Positions 5,471 through 13,534 are shown, counted from the stretch's first letter. The stretch is 20,792 nucleotides of DNA from JASFBA01 sp036172265 (GCA_036172265.1 JASFBA010000081.1:1-20792), one strand, 5' to 3'. Numbers and translations are program-made. The notes: a model not told the origin generated them from the sequence alone.

Positions 5471-8395
5471 TCAACGTTTAGGGATACTATCCTTCAACCA
5501 CTCCAGCGGCAGGATCAGGTCGCGGCGGATGTAGACGGCGAACTCGCGGGCTCCCAGCGGGGAGGGAATCTGGCGGAAGAGGAGGTAACGCCAGATGCGG
5601 GCCTGCCCGGTGGGGTTGAGAAAGACCCGGAAGACATCGCCCAGGCCGGGTTCGCGCCTCTGCCCCAGGAGGCTGTAGCCGGTGGGGAAAGAGGCCGGAC
5701 GCAGGAGGCCGAGGAGCGGGCCGGCCGGTCCCAGCGAGAAGCGCCCAACCTCCTGAGCCGCCTGATAGAATCGGGAAAAGAGGGGGGGCAGAAGGAAAGA
5801 GGTTCGCTCCATGGCGGCAACCTGGTCCTCGTGTTCCTGGAGCAACTCCGGCGCTAGACGTTCCACAAAGGTGCGTGCACTCCGGTAGATTTCCTCGGGG
5901 AACCACCAGTTGAAGGCATAGTACGGACGCAGCGCCGCTGCGCCCGTGCTGGGAGCAAAGTCTTTTTCCAGGAAGGCGGTGCTTTCGCTGCCAAAGGTTC
6001 GGTAGGTCAGGATAACGGCGGCGTCCGGATGCTGCTGAAGACTGGCAGGGGTGACGACAGCCCCGACCAGGGCCCGATAGGGGTAATTACGCAGATACCA
6101 TTCCAGGGGCCAGGCCACCTCGTTTTCATAGAGGACGGTGATGTCCCGGCCGCCGGTGGTGAGGGTGGAGAGGGTGCTTACCTCATCCACGGCCCACTGC
6201 AGATCGGAGGAAGTCTGGACATAGATGAGCATCTCCACCGGCGTATCGTTGTTCAGGTAGGTCAGCCGGAAGGCGCTGCCGAAACTGTAGAGGCAGAGGA
6301 AGGCCAGAAGGAGGAGAGCCGCCGACTTCCAGGCCTGTTTCCCCACCAGGAGGGCCCGGATAAGGAGGGCAGCGGCGGCAATGGCCAAGGGGACGTAGAG
6401 GGCGTACCACTCCCCGTAGGCTTGCTGGGGGCTTTCGGCCGGCCAGCCGAAGGAGAGGGATGTGGCTCCCAGGAGGAACATCCCGATGGCCACCAGGCCC
6501 AGCAACAGGAAGGCCGCCTCGCCCCTTCCTTCCCCAGAGAAAGCCAAGTAGGCCAGCCCCAGGAGGATGGTGGCGCTTACAAGCCAGAGGAATAGATCGG
6601 TCGGCCGGGAGAAGAGGGCGCGGCCAGCCCAGAGGAGAAGCCCGGCCCCCAGGAGGAAGGTTGCGCGATCGGCCCAGAGGCGGGCCGGGGCCGGGCCGGG
6701 CTTGCCCTCCCCAGGATGCCCGGCGCGCCGCCGGCCGCCGCCGGCGCGGGGATGGGCCCGGCCTGGCCCACCCCGACGGAGCCACCGCCAGAGGAAGCCC
6801 ACCCCCTCGGGCCGGGCGGCAACCACCCGCCCCAGGAACGTCGCCGCCAGGAGGACCAGGGGCAGGGCCGGATGGACGTTCAGCCAGGGGGTCTGCTCGC
6901 CGGCAAAGGAGTAGAGGAACAGGGCCAGCGGGGCCCAGAAGGCCAGAAGCCCAGTGGCAACCCCCGGGGCGGCGGCCGGCGGCGCAGGATGGGTCGGCCC
7001 ATCCACCTCACCCGTCTTCGTCAGCCCCCTCCAGGCAAAGTAGAAAACGCCCAGGATGCCGAAGAGGAGGGAAAGCGGCTCATAGACGGAGATAAGCATC
7101 AGAAAATATTGCGGGCCGACGTGGATGCGCTTGACCTCCTGCTGGGTGAGCCAGAAGCCCAACGGTTGAAGGAGGCCGGTGGCCCAACCGGTCATGCTCT
7201 GGAAGAAGGAGGTATGCAGGACGAAAAAGACGCCCCAGAAAAGTCCTGCGGCCAGAACGAAGCGCCGGGGGTCCCAGAGCAGGCCCAGGGCAACCGAGAG
7301 GGCAAAGGTGAAAGCGACGGCGATCAGGGCCAGAGGAACCACCTCGGAAGGGAATTCGGTAGAGTTATACCCCAGCGGGGGCAAGCCGCGCAGTGCGATC
7401 AAGGCGTTCAGAGGAACGGCCGAGAGAAGGGGTAGGACCAGGGCCAGGAGAAGGACCACCAGGTCCAGCGACGGGTTGGAACGGGCTGCCCTGCGACATT
7501 CCCGGAGGTACAGGGCCAGCATCACCAGCACCGCTGCCCCAGTCGCCAGAAGAAAGCCCAGGGAAAAGGCGCTCAGCGGGAGGCCGAAGACTTTGATCAG
7601 GGGGGGAAGGAGCGCTCCCCGGCCTACAGCCTGCCAGAGGTCCTCCAGGGCGGCCGGGAGCAGGCCCAGCAGGAGCCAGAAGGCGTGCAAGCCGTAGCGT
7701 TCCCAGAGCACCCGGGCCATCAGGAAAAGGAGGAAGACGGCGGTTACCAGGTAAGCGGTCGGTTTGGCGCAAAAGTGCAGACAGGTGGCCACCACCGCCC
7801 CGTAGAGCCAGAGGTCCCGCCCTTCGCCGATGTAGCGCACAACACAGACGAAAAAGAGGAGGGTGAAAAAGCCCCCAAAGACGTCGGGATGGCCGAAGCG
7901 GCCGAAGTAGAGGAAGGTCGGCGAGATAAGAAGGAGGAAGGCAGCCAGGAGCGCTCCCCAGCGGCCCAGGTAGCGGCGCAAAAGGGCCGGCAACATGACC
8001 GTGGCCGTGCCGAAGACGGCCAGGATCAGGCGGAAGGTGGCGTCGCTATCGCCGAAGAGGAAGTAAGAGAGGGCGACGGCATGGTAGATAAGGGGGCCGT
8101 GGTAGACGGCGTCGTGTACCCAACCGTAGCCCCGGTAGATATTCCAGCCGAAGAGGGCGTGGATGCCCTCGTCGTGGTGCAGAGCCATATCGTCCAGGAG
8201 GGCGAAGCGAGTGAGGAGGGCCAGGGCCAGGATGAGGAGGTAGAGGAGCGTCTCCAGGGAAATTCCCCGACGGGATAGGGCAAGGCCGGCCGGAATAGAG
8301 GGCCGGCCGGCTTCCGGTGCAGCGCAGTAGGGGCGCGATTGAATCGCGCCCGTATGAGCGCAATTCCACTGCGCCCGGGACAACGCTTTGGCCAT
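5471..8395 (-). CDS. Agl23-like (TIGR03663-type) GT-C membrane protein
   Basis: This 974-residue polytopic membrane protein is a paralogue of the next gene downstream. The first helix is at about 48-66. The loop MALHHDEGIHALFGWNIYRG (about 70-89) carries the acidic residues expected in GT-C/GT39 enzymes, and YHGPLIYH and YFLFGDSDATFR follow. Many helices continue to about 708. The final extracytoplasmic part has TPVEMLIYVQTS, WPLEWYLRNYP and, at the end, FRQIP followed by FAVYIRRDL. A Gly/Arg/Pro-rich loop lies near 540-577. I prefer the ATG at 8395 (AGGA five bases upstream, about 45 bases after the predicted transcript start) over the GTG at 8434, which would fall almost on that start. Residues just after the start come from a palindromic DNA element and are unlike the family. 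Membrane glycosyltransferase or glycan-translocation helper is the likely role; the substrate cannot be read from sequence. Confidence 0.85.
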   Translation of the reverse strand: MAKALSRAQWNCAHTGAIQSRPYCAAPEAGRPSIPAGLALSRRGISLETLLYLLILALALLTRFALLDDMALHHDEGIHALFGWNIYRGYGWVHDAVYHGPLIYHAVALSYFLFGDSDATFRLILAVFGTATVMLPALLRRYLGRWGALLAAFLLLISPTFLYFGRFGHPDVFGGFFTLLFFVCVVRYIGEGRDLWLYGAVVATCLHFCAKPTAYLVTAVFLLFLMARVLWERYGLHAFWLLLGLLPAALEDLWQAVGRGALLPPLIKVFGLPLSAFSLGFLLATGAAVLVMLALYLRECRRAARSNPSLDLVVLLLALVLPLLSAVPLNALIALRGLPPLGYNSTEFPSEVVPLALIAVAFTFALSVALGLLWDPRRFVLAAGLFWGVFFVLHTSFFQSMTGWATGLLQPLGFWLTQQEVKRIHVGPQYFLMLISVYEPLSLLFGILGVFYFAWRGLTKTGEVDGPTHPAPPAAAPGVATGLLAFWAPLALFLYSFAGEQTPWLNVHPALPLVLLAATFLGRVVAARPEGVGFLWRWLRRGGPGRAHPRAGGGRRRAGHPGEGKPGPAPARLWADRATFLLGAGLLLWAGRALFSRPTDLFLWLVSATILLGLAYLAFSGEGRGEAAFLLLGLVAIGMFLLGATSLSFGWPAESPQQAYGEWYALYVPLAIAAAALLIRALLVGKQAWKSAALLLLAFLCLYSFGSAFRLTYLNNDTPVEMLIYVQTSSDLQWAVDEVSTLSTLTTGGRDITVLYENEVAWPLEWYLRNYPYRALVGAVVTPASLQQHPDAAVILTYRTFGSESTAFLEKDFAPSTGAAALRPYYAFNWWFPEEIYRSARTFVERLAPELLQEHEDQVAAMERTSFLLPPLFSRFYQAAQEVGRFSLGPAGPLLGLLRPASFPTGYSLLGQRREPGLGDVFRVFLNPTGQARIWRYLLFRQIPSPLGAREFAVYIRRDLILPLEWLKDSIPKR
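8322..8374. repeat. Palindromic repeat inside the 5' coding end of the Agl23-like gene
   Basis: A perfect 9-base inverted repeat, gggcgcgat (8331-8339) and atcgcgccc (8343-8351), has a 3-base loop. It is enclosed by outer arms gcgcagt (8322-8328) and actgcgc (8368-8374). The left side begins gtaggggcg, resembling the intergenic palindrome at 14617-14643. It lies between the chosen ATG (8395) and the first membrane helix, so it is translated into residues unrelated to the family. Confidence 0.65.
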
Positions 8396-8424
8396 CGCCG
8401 TCCTGTGCTCCTCGTTCGAATACG

Positions 8425-8440
8425 GCCGGGACACCCCGGC
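8425..8440 (-). other. Hairpin at the predicted 5' end of the Agl23-like transcript
   Basis: The perfect stem gccggg (8425-8430) and cccggc (8435-8440) has a four-base loop. The predicted transcription start from the adjacent promoter is near 8440, so the stem would begin at about +1. Such 5' stem-loops can protect mRNA from decay. The structure is visible in the sequence; the role is inference. Confidence 0.45.
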
Positions 8441-8446
8441 GAGGCC

Positions 8447-8475
8447 ATTATACCTGAAGAGGCCGGCCCAGGCAA
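8447..8475 (-). promoter_or_regulatory. Sigma70-type promoter for the Agl23-like pair
   Basis: On the minus strand a -35 TTGCCT (8475-8470; four of six consensus bases) is followed by 17 bases and a perfect -10 TATAAT (8452-8447). It sits in the gap after the DUF4340 stop codon (8496) and before the membrane protein start (8395). It would drive the two Agl23-like genes and probably recF independently of the ABC genes. Confidence 0.65.
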
Positions 8476-8495
8476 ATCAACGAGGCGTCCCCTAC

Positions 8496-9575
8496 CTACG
8501 GCGTTTCCGTCGGGGACACCGTGGACGGTACGGAGGTGGGCGTGACCTCCAACGTGGCGGTGAGGGTAGGCGTCGGCGGAAGCATCGTGGCCGGTACGGG
8601 AGTGGGCATCACCTCCGGCGTGGGTGTCGGGGTGGGCGTGGGCGGAGGCACCAGGAAGTCGCTACGCCCCTTCTCCACAATGTCGCGCACGGTGTAGCCC
8701 GCCACCCGCACGTAGTAGGGCGATTCCGAAGAGATGAAGACATAGTTCGTCTTTTTCTCGTTGGGCGCTCCCACCGTCAGGGTGATCTCCCGGTCCTTCG
8801 TCCACAGGGCAAGCACGGCCGTGGGCGCTTCCATCCCGTACTCCGGCTTCCTTTCCCGACCCAGCGGTTCCAGCATTCGGATGGAGGTGACCTGGCGGAG
8901 GAAAGATTCCACCCGGCTCGGGTCCACCTTTTCCTCCGGCCCTGACTCGGCCAGGCTCCAGGCCCCCCCGGCTTCTCGGGTAAAGGTCAAAACCCCCTGG
9001 GCGTTCTCCAGGCGGAAGCGGACCACCTCGGTCATCGACAGGCTGAAGTAAATCGGATCCACCCAGGCACTGGCCGAGGCCCCGATGTCGGTGGTGCTGA
9101 GGTTGCCAGCCAGGTAGGTCTCCTCTCGCCCGTCCAGGCGCAGGTGGACCGAATTCAAGCGAGGCGAGGTCCCCAGGTAGAGGCGAATGTGGCCGCCGTC
9201 GGCCTTCTCCAGATCAAGTCGTCGGACGAAGGCGTCCTCGGCCACCTTGAGTTGCCGGTGGCTGGCGGAAGTTCGGGCCACCAGGTTCTCCGTAGTCAGG
9301 GCGGCGATCTTCTCCAGGAGAGGGACGATCTTGCTGGATTGGGCCGGGTAATCATCGGCCTCCGGAAGCACCCAGGTGCCCTCCTTCTGACGCAGCGTCA
9401 CACTCTGCCCTTCCTCCCCCGTCACCGTCAGGGCGACGAAGGCGCTGCCGGTCAGGTCGGGGAAGAGGCGTTCCACGCGGAAGGCGGCCGGCCGCGGCCA
9501 GAAGGCGAGGGCGATGAGCACGGCCTGCAACACCGCCAGGCCGGCCAGAATCCGGTTCGTTCGCTTCTTCATCAT
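8496..9575 (-). CDS. DUF4340 domain protein, membrane-anchored, with Pro/Thr tail
   Basis: The 359-residue protein has one N-terminal membrane helix (about 9-26) after a basic start (MMKKRTNR), so the rest should lie outside the cytoplasm. The body fits DUF4340: LRQKEGTWVLP, a thread of beta strands with YLAGNLSTTDIG near 153-165, then a second similar unit with GGAWSLAE, PTAVLALWTKD and a final YVFISSESPYYVRV. DUF4340 proteins are commonly encoded next to GldG-like ABC auxiliary proteins, as here. The tail (about 310-353) is a tandem pair of 22-residue Pro/Thr units. The start overlaps the upstream stop by four bases (ATGA), and AGGAGGAGGTG lies just upstream within that gene, so the two are probably translationally coupled. 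The molecular role of the domain is not established. Confidence 0.85.
   Translation of the reverse strand: MMKKRTNRILAGLAVLQAVLIALAFWPRPAAFRVERLFPDLTGSAFVALTVTGEEGQSVTLRQKEGTWVLPEADDYPAQSSKIVPLLEKIAALTTENLVARTSASHRQLKVAEDAFVRRLDLEKADGGHIRLYLGTSPRLNSVHLRLDGREETYLAGNLSTTDIGASASAWVDPIYFSLSMTEVVRFRLENAQGVLTFTREAGGAWSLAESGPEEKVDPSRVESFLRQVTSIRMLEPLGRERKPEYGMEAPTAVLALWTKDREITLTVGAPNEKKTNYVFISSESPYYVRVAGYTVRDIVEKGRSDFLVPPPTPTPTPTPEVMPTPVPATMLPPTPTLTATLEVTPTSVPSTVSPTETP
8518..8649 (-). repeat. Tandem duplication of a 66-base unit coding the Pro/Thr tail
   Basis: Two adjacent 66-base units (8518-8583 and 8584-8649) align without gaps and differ by scattered substitutions. They encode two 22-residue segments, one beginning PPPTPTP and one beginning LPPTPTL, both ending in a V-P-[AS]-T motif. 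The unit length is a multiple of three, so the repeat preserves the reading frame of the DUF4340 protein. Confidence 0.75.
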
Positions 9576-12415
9576 CGCTCCACCTCCTCCTTCACCGGAA
9601 GCGGCAGCGGCTTTTCCTGCCGACGGCGGATGTTCCAGACAACTCCCAGAGCCACCAGGGTGAGGAGGGCCACGGCATAGTTGCCCACCTCCCAGGCCGA
9701 GCGCTCCCCCTCATCCATCGGCTTGAGCACTCGGACGAAAGAGCCCCGGGCCCGGATGGAAAGCAGGTCCACGTCCTCGGTGGCCCAGGAGACGGCGTTC
9801 TGGAGGAATTTCAGGTTATTCCAATAAGACTCCCCGATCAAACGGCTCGAGACATCAAAGATCAGGTCGTCCAGGAACTCGGCGCTGCCGATGACCACCA
9901 ACCGGGCCGTATCCGGCGAGGATTCGATCACTGCCGGCGGCTCCTCCCCGCTGGAGAGTTTCGGCGGCGACTGACCCTTGTAGGCGCTCTGGAAGATGCC
10001 CTGCACCGCCACCGCCAGGGGGTAGGAGCGCAACTCCTTCGGAGGCGGGAAGCCCTCGGCCGGATACGTCTCCAGGTCGGTCAGCACCTCGGTGCTGACC
10101 CAGGAGTTGGGGCTGGACCGGAGCAGGACGGCCGTCTGGCGCTCCAGAGCCGGCGTCACGCTGATGGGCGAAGCCCAGTGAAGCGTCACGGCCTGGAGGT
10201 CGGCGATAATCGGGCTTCCACCGGCCATGGCGCTGCGGCGGATGTCCACAAAGTAGGGATAGTCTATAGCCGCCAATTGAGAAGTCGTCTGGCCGGCGAT
10301 GGTGCGTTCGAGGCGCACCACCCAAGGGTCGTTCTGCAGGTCCAGGACCAGCCCGGGTTCCACCCGAACGCCGTAGGCGGCCAGAAGCGTCCCCAGGCCG
10401 TTTTCCAACGGCTGAAGCATCGGCCAGCCGGTGACGGGGTCGGCCGTCAGGCCGTAGTTGCCGGCGGCGACGATCACCGAGCCGCCGCGCATGAGATACT
10501 GGTCCACGGCGAAGCGCTCCGTCTCGGTCAGGTTCTGGGGAGCGATGAGGACGAGGGCATTTACGTCCTCCGGGACGCGCCCGCTGCGCAGGTCTATGGT
10601 GCGGACCTCATACTCTTCCTGAAGGGCCTGCCGTGCCTGATCCCAACTGGAGAGGGGCTGCTGCAACTGCCCGAAAATGTTCTGGGTAGGTAAAAGGCGC
10701 GGTGTCCACAGCCCTACCACCTTCATAAAGCCCGGGGCGATGCGCTTGAGTGCCGCCTCGATGGCTGTGCGGATGTCGGATTCGCCCATCTGCAGGCCGG
10801 GGTAGATCACCTGAACCCGGTCGCCCATCTGCAACACCATATGCAGGTAAAAACTCTCGCTGGAGAAGAGCGAGGTGGCGATGGGGCGGATGCCGTAGCG
10901 GTCGTAGAGTTGCTGGCGGGTAATAGGGCTATCCGGGGCATCCGGGTCCACCGTTCGGAAAGTCAGGTGTCCCCGGGACTTGTCCACCATCTCGCCGGCT
11001 ACCTTGGCGATGGTCTCCGGGGTGGCCAAGAGCGATTCGGGGAGCGTTTTTGGGGTAGCGTAGAGGGTCAGTTCGGCCGGCCGGTCCAGCGCGGCCAACA
11101 TGGCTTCCACGCTCTGGAAGCCGTAAACCACCCTTTTGATCGAACGGGTCAGGTCGTATTCCGGGTTGCGCAGCCGCACGTCCACCGAACCGTCCGGGTT
11201 GGCCGTTACCTCGACCAGGTCGCGGTAGGTGAGCACCGTATTCTGGTCGCCGTAGCGCACCAGGAGATGGAAGTAAGAGTTGATGATGCTGGCCTCGTAG
11301 CGCCCGGTCACGCGGAACGGTTCGGGGAAGATGCTGTAGACCTGGTTGGCTTCGGCTTCCAGGTTGGAGTTCTTGGTCGGATCTACGACCTCCACTTGGA
11401 CCTTCCCACCCGAGGCGATGCGGTACTCCTCCAGGATGTCCCGGATGCGGGGAACGAGCGGGGCCAGGAGGGGGTGGGTCTCCTCGCTGAAGTAGCCGCG
11501 GATAAGGAGCGGTTCGCGCAGCCCGGCCAAGAGGTTATGGGTGGCCGAGGAAAGGCTATATTCCCGGTCGGCGGTGAGGTCCAGGCGCAGCACCACGAGC
11601 GGAGAGAGCCAGACGTTCAGAAGCACCAGGTTCAGGAGTACCAGGGCCGCCGTGCCCAGGACCTCCTGGCGGGCGGCACGGGCCTGTCGGCCGCGGCCCC
11701 AGCGCTTGGCCTCCAGCGAGACGACGTTCAAGGTAAGGAAGAAGCCGGCCAGAGAAAGGTAATAGGCCAGGTCGCGCACATCCACCACGCCACGCTGGAT
11801 GCTCTCAAAGCGGCTGCCGGAACCGATGGCACGCAAGACCTCCCCCGCCGTCCTTCCGACCGAGCCAGCCACCGCCGGCGATCCGGCCAGGTAAAAGATG
11901 CCTCCTAGGAGCATGGTGAGAATCAGGGCAACGATCGGGTTATCGGTGCGGGAGGAAAGGAAAAGGCCGATGGCGGCATAGGCCGCCGCCAGGAGGAGTG
12001 CTGCCAGATACCCTCCCACCACCGGACCCCAGTCCAGCGGTCCCATAAGCGACACGCTTACCGGCAGAAACAAAGTGAGCGCCAGGGCCGTGCCCACCAG
12101 GGTCATCACAGCCAGAAACTTGCCCAAGACCAGGCGAATTGAGGACACGGGCAGGGTCAGGAGCACCTCCTGCGTCCCTGAACGCTGCTCCTCGCTCCAC
12201 TGGCGCATGGTCAGGGCAGCGACGAGGAAGATGAGGAGCACCGGCATCCACTGGAAAAGGGGGCGAATCTCGGCCACGCCTCGGGCAAAAAAGGCCCCCA
12301 CCCAGAAGAAGGTAAAGAGAGTGGCGGCCAGAAAGACGCCGACAAAGATGAGCGCCATCGGCGAACCAAAGTAGCCGGCCACTTCTTTGCGCATAATGGC
12401 CCATATTTGCTTCAT
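9572..12415 (-). CDS. ABC-2 permease fused to GldG-like auxiliary protein
   Basis: The first about 240 residues are an ABC-2 type permease in the style of GldF. It begins IWAIMRKEVAGYFGSP, has about six membrane helices, and includes the cytoplasmic stretch MRQWSEEQRSGTQEVLLTLP typical of this class. A GldG-type half (ABC_transp_aux) follows: a helix at about 253-275, the hallmark LDLTADREYSLSSATHNLL (about 278-296), a long extracytoplasmic domain, and a closing helix near 907-925 before a short basic tail. In Flavobacterium GldF and GldG are separate proteins that work with the ATPase GldA in gliding; fused or adjacent versions are widespread in non-gliding bacteria. The start has GAGGTGA immediately upstream, overlapping the stop of the ATPase gene eight bases away. 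The substrate is unknown. Confidence 0.9.
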   Translation of the reverse strand: MKQIWAIMRKEVAGYFGSPMALIFVGVFLAATLFTFFWVGAFFARGVAEIRPLFQWMPVLLIFLVAALTMRQWSEEQRSGTQEVLLTLPVSSIRLVLGKFLAVMTLVGTALALTLFLPVSVSLMGPLDWGPVVGGYLAALLLAAAYAAIGLFLSSRTDNPIVALILTMLLGGIFYLAGSPAVAGSVGRTAGEVLRAIGSGSRFESIQRGVVDVRDLAYYLSLAGFFLTLNVVSLEAKRWGRGRQARAARQEVLGTAALVLLNLVLLNVWLSPLVVLRLDLTADREYSLSSATHNLLAGLREPLLIRGYFSEETHPLLAPLVPRIRDILEEYRIASGGKVQVEVVDPTKNSNLEAEANQVYSIFPEPFRVTGRYEASIINSYFHLLVRYGDQNTVLTYRDLVEVTANPDGSVDVRLRNPEYDLTRSIKRVVYGFQSVEAMLAALDRPAELTLYATPKTLPESLLATPETIAKVAGEMVDKSRGHLTFRTVDPDAPDSPITRQQLYDRYGIRPIATSLFSSESFYLHMVLQMGDRVQVIYPGLQMGESDIRTAIEAALKRIAPGFMKVVGLWTPRLLPTQNIFGQLQQPLSSWDQARQALQEEYEVRTIDLRSGRVPEDVNALVLIAPQNLTETERFAVDQYLMRGGSVIVAAGNYGLTADPVTGWPMLQPLENGLGTLLAAYGVRVEPGLVLDLQNDPWVVRLERTIAGQTTSQLAAIDYPYFVDIRRSAMAGGSPIIADLQAVTLHWASPISVTPALERQTAVLLRSSPNSWVSTEVLTDLETYPAEGFPPPKELRSYPLAVAVQGIFQSAYKGQSPPKLSSGEEPPAVIESSPDTARLVVIGSAEFLDDLIFDVSSRLIGESYWNNLKFLQNAVSWATEDVDLLSIRARGSFVRVLKPMDEGERSAWEVGNYAVALLTLVALGVVWNIRRRQEKPLPLPVKEEVER

Positions 12416-12423
12416 AGGTCACC

Positions 12424-13350
12424 TCACGCCGTCGCTACCAGTTGATTGAAGACTGTTTCCAAGGTACGGATGTCCCGGCGCAGTTCGCGCAGCGGCCAGT
12501 TCTCCTGGCGAGCCAGGCGGTAGATGGCCGGGCAGAGGTTTGCGCTATGCGGGGCGCTGCCTCGGATGCGGAAGGCTGGGTAGCCGTCGGCGGAGCGGAA
12601 GGGCTCCAGGGCACGCACGCCGGGGAGGCTGCGAAGGGAATTTTCCAGGCCGGCCGGGACGCTTTCCAGGACGACGATGGCGTCGGGCGTAGAGGCCAAC
12701 TCCGAAAGGCGGGCATCGGCACGTACCTCCCCGTTCATGAGGATGATGACCCGGTCGCAAAGTGCTTCGACCTCAGAGAGGATATGGGTGGAGAAGAGGA
12801 TGGTGCTTCCCCGAGCCAGCCGGCGAATGAGCCGGCGCACCTCCAACACCTGGGTTGGATCCAACCCCAGCGTCGGTTCGTCCAAGATGAGGAGTCTTGG
12901 CCGGTGCAGGATGGCCTGGGCCAGGCCCACGCGCTGGCGGTAGCCCTTGCTCAGTTGGCCGATCGGCCGGGTCAACTGGTCCTCCAGGCCGGTAGCCTGG
13001 ACGGCTTCGGCGATACACTCCAGTTGTTCGTCCGGGGGAATCTGGCGCAATTCGGCCATCATTCGGAGATAGCCTTGGACAGAAAGTTCGGGATAGAGCG
13101 GGGCGTTTTCCGGCAGGTAGCCGATGATGGCTTGCACGTCGCGGGTGTGGGTGAGAACATCCATTCCTCCGATAAGGACGGTGCCCTCGTCGGGATGCAG
13201 GTAGCCGGTAAGGATTTTGATGATGGTCGTTTTCCCGGCCCCGTTGGGGCCGAGCAGTCCCACAATCTCGCCCTCGTCTACCTGAAAGGAAACGTCCCGT
13301 AGGGCCTGGAACGGCCCGTACCATTTGCTCAGGTTCGAAACCCGAATCAT
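12424..13350 (-). CDS. ABC transporter ATP-binding protein (GldA/CcmA type)
   Basis: This 308-residue ATPase energises the permease encoded directly downstream. Visible motifs in order are Walker A GPNGAGKT (34-41), the Q-loop region with GYLPEN (about 77-82), signature LSKGYRQR (133-140), Walker B LLILDEP (153-159), D-loop GLDP, and the H-loop histidine in STHILSE (189). The C-terminal 80 residues are an extension with weak similarity to the domain seen in GldA-like ATPases. Start choice is firm: AGGAGGAGG lies a few bases before the ATG at 13350. It is the first gene of the minus-strand cluster, 184 bases downstream of surE. No convincing promoter could be read in that gap, so read-through from surE is possible. 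Confidence 0.93.
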   Translation of the reverse strand: MIRVSNLSKWYGPFQALRDVSFQVDEGEIVGLLGPNGAGKTTIIKILTGYLHPDEGTVLIGGMDVLTHTRDVQAIIGYLPENAPLYPELSVQGYLRMMAELRQIPPDEQLECIAEAVQATGLEDQLTRPIGQLSKGYRQRVGLAQAILHRPRLLILDEPTLGLDPTQVLEVRRLIRRLARGSTILFSTHILSEVEALCDRVIILMNGEVRADARLSELASTPDAIVVLESVPAGLENSLRSLPGVRALEPFRSADGYPAFRIRGSAPHSANLCPAIYRLARQENWPLRELRRDIRTLETVFNQLVATA

Positions 13351-13375
13351 AACCTCCTCCTTGCAGCCGGTTGCT

Positions 13376-13451
13376 TGTTCCCCTCGCCCTCGCCCCCCAC
13401 TCCCTGCCCCCCTTTCCTCTCTGGGGAGGAGGGGGGCGGGGTAAGGGAACA
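13376..13451. repeat. C/G-skewed palindromic intergenic repeat
   Basis: Outer arms tgttccc (13376-13382) and gggaaca (13445-13451) enclose a C-rich left half (cctcgccccccactccctgc) and a G-rich right half (ggggaggaggggggcgggg), with cctctctgggg near the turn. The two halves pair imperfectly into one long stem. Elements of this strand-skewed type are scattered between genes in many Chloroflexota and cyanobacteria. It lies between surE and the ABC ATPase gene. Confidence 0.6.
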
Positions 13452-13462
13452 GCCCGGGTTCC

Positions 13463-13498
13463 GATAAACTTGAGACACACCTAAAAGGTTTCTTTTAG
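13463..13498. repeat. Dispersed motif copy 2 with adjoining A/T hairpin
   Basis: The sequence gataaacttgagacacacct (13463-13482) is a diverged direct copy of the motif at 579-598 (16 of 20 identical). It is joined to a perfect hairpin ctaaaag (13481-13487), loop gttt, cttttag (13492-13498). The hairpin begins about 37 bases downstream of the surE stop on the minus strand. It lacks a following T-run there, so calling it a terminator would be weak. Confidence 0.45.
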
Positions 13499-13534
13499 CG
13501 GAACAAGATGAAAGGGGGATGAAAAGACCGGGCA

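Noticed and set aside
8396..8434. GTG at 8434 as the start of the first Agl23-like gene
   Set aside because: It lies about six bases after the predicted transcript start, without room for a ribosome site; the ATG at 8395 has AGGA upstream.
8518..8649. GT-rich repeat considered as a non-coding satellite
   Set aside because: The unit length is divisible by three and the DUF4340 frame runs through it into a typical Pro/Thr tail and a stop codon.
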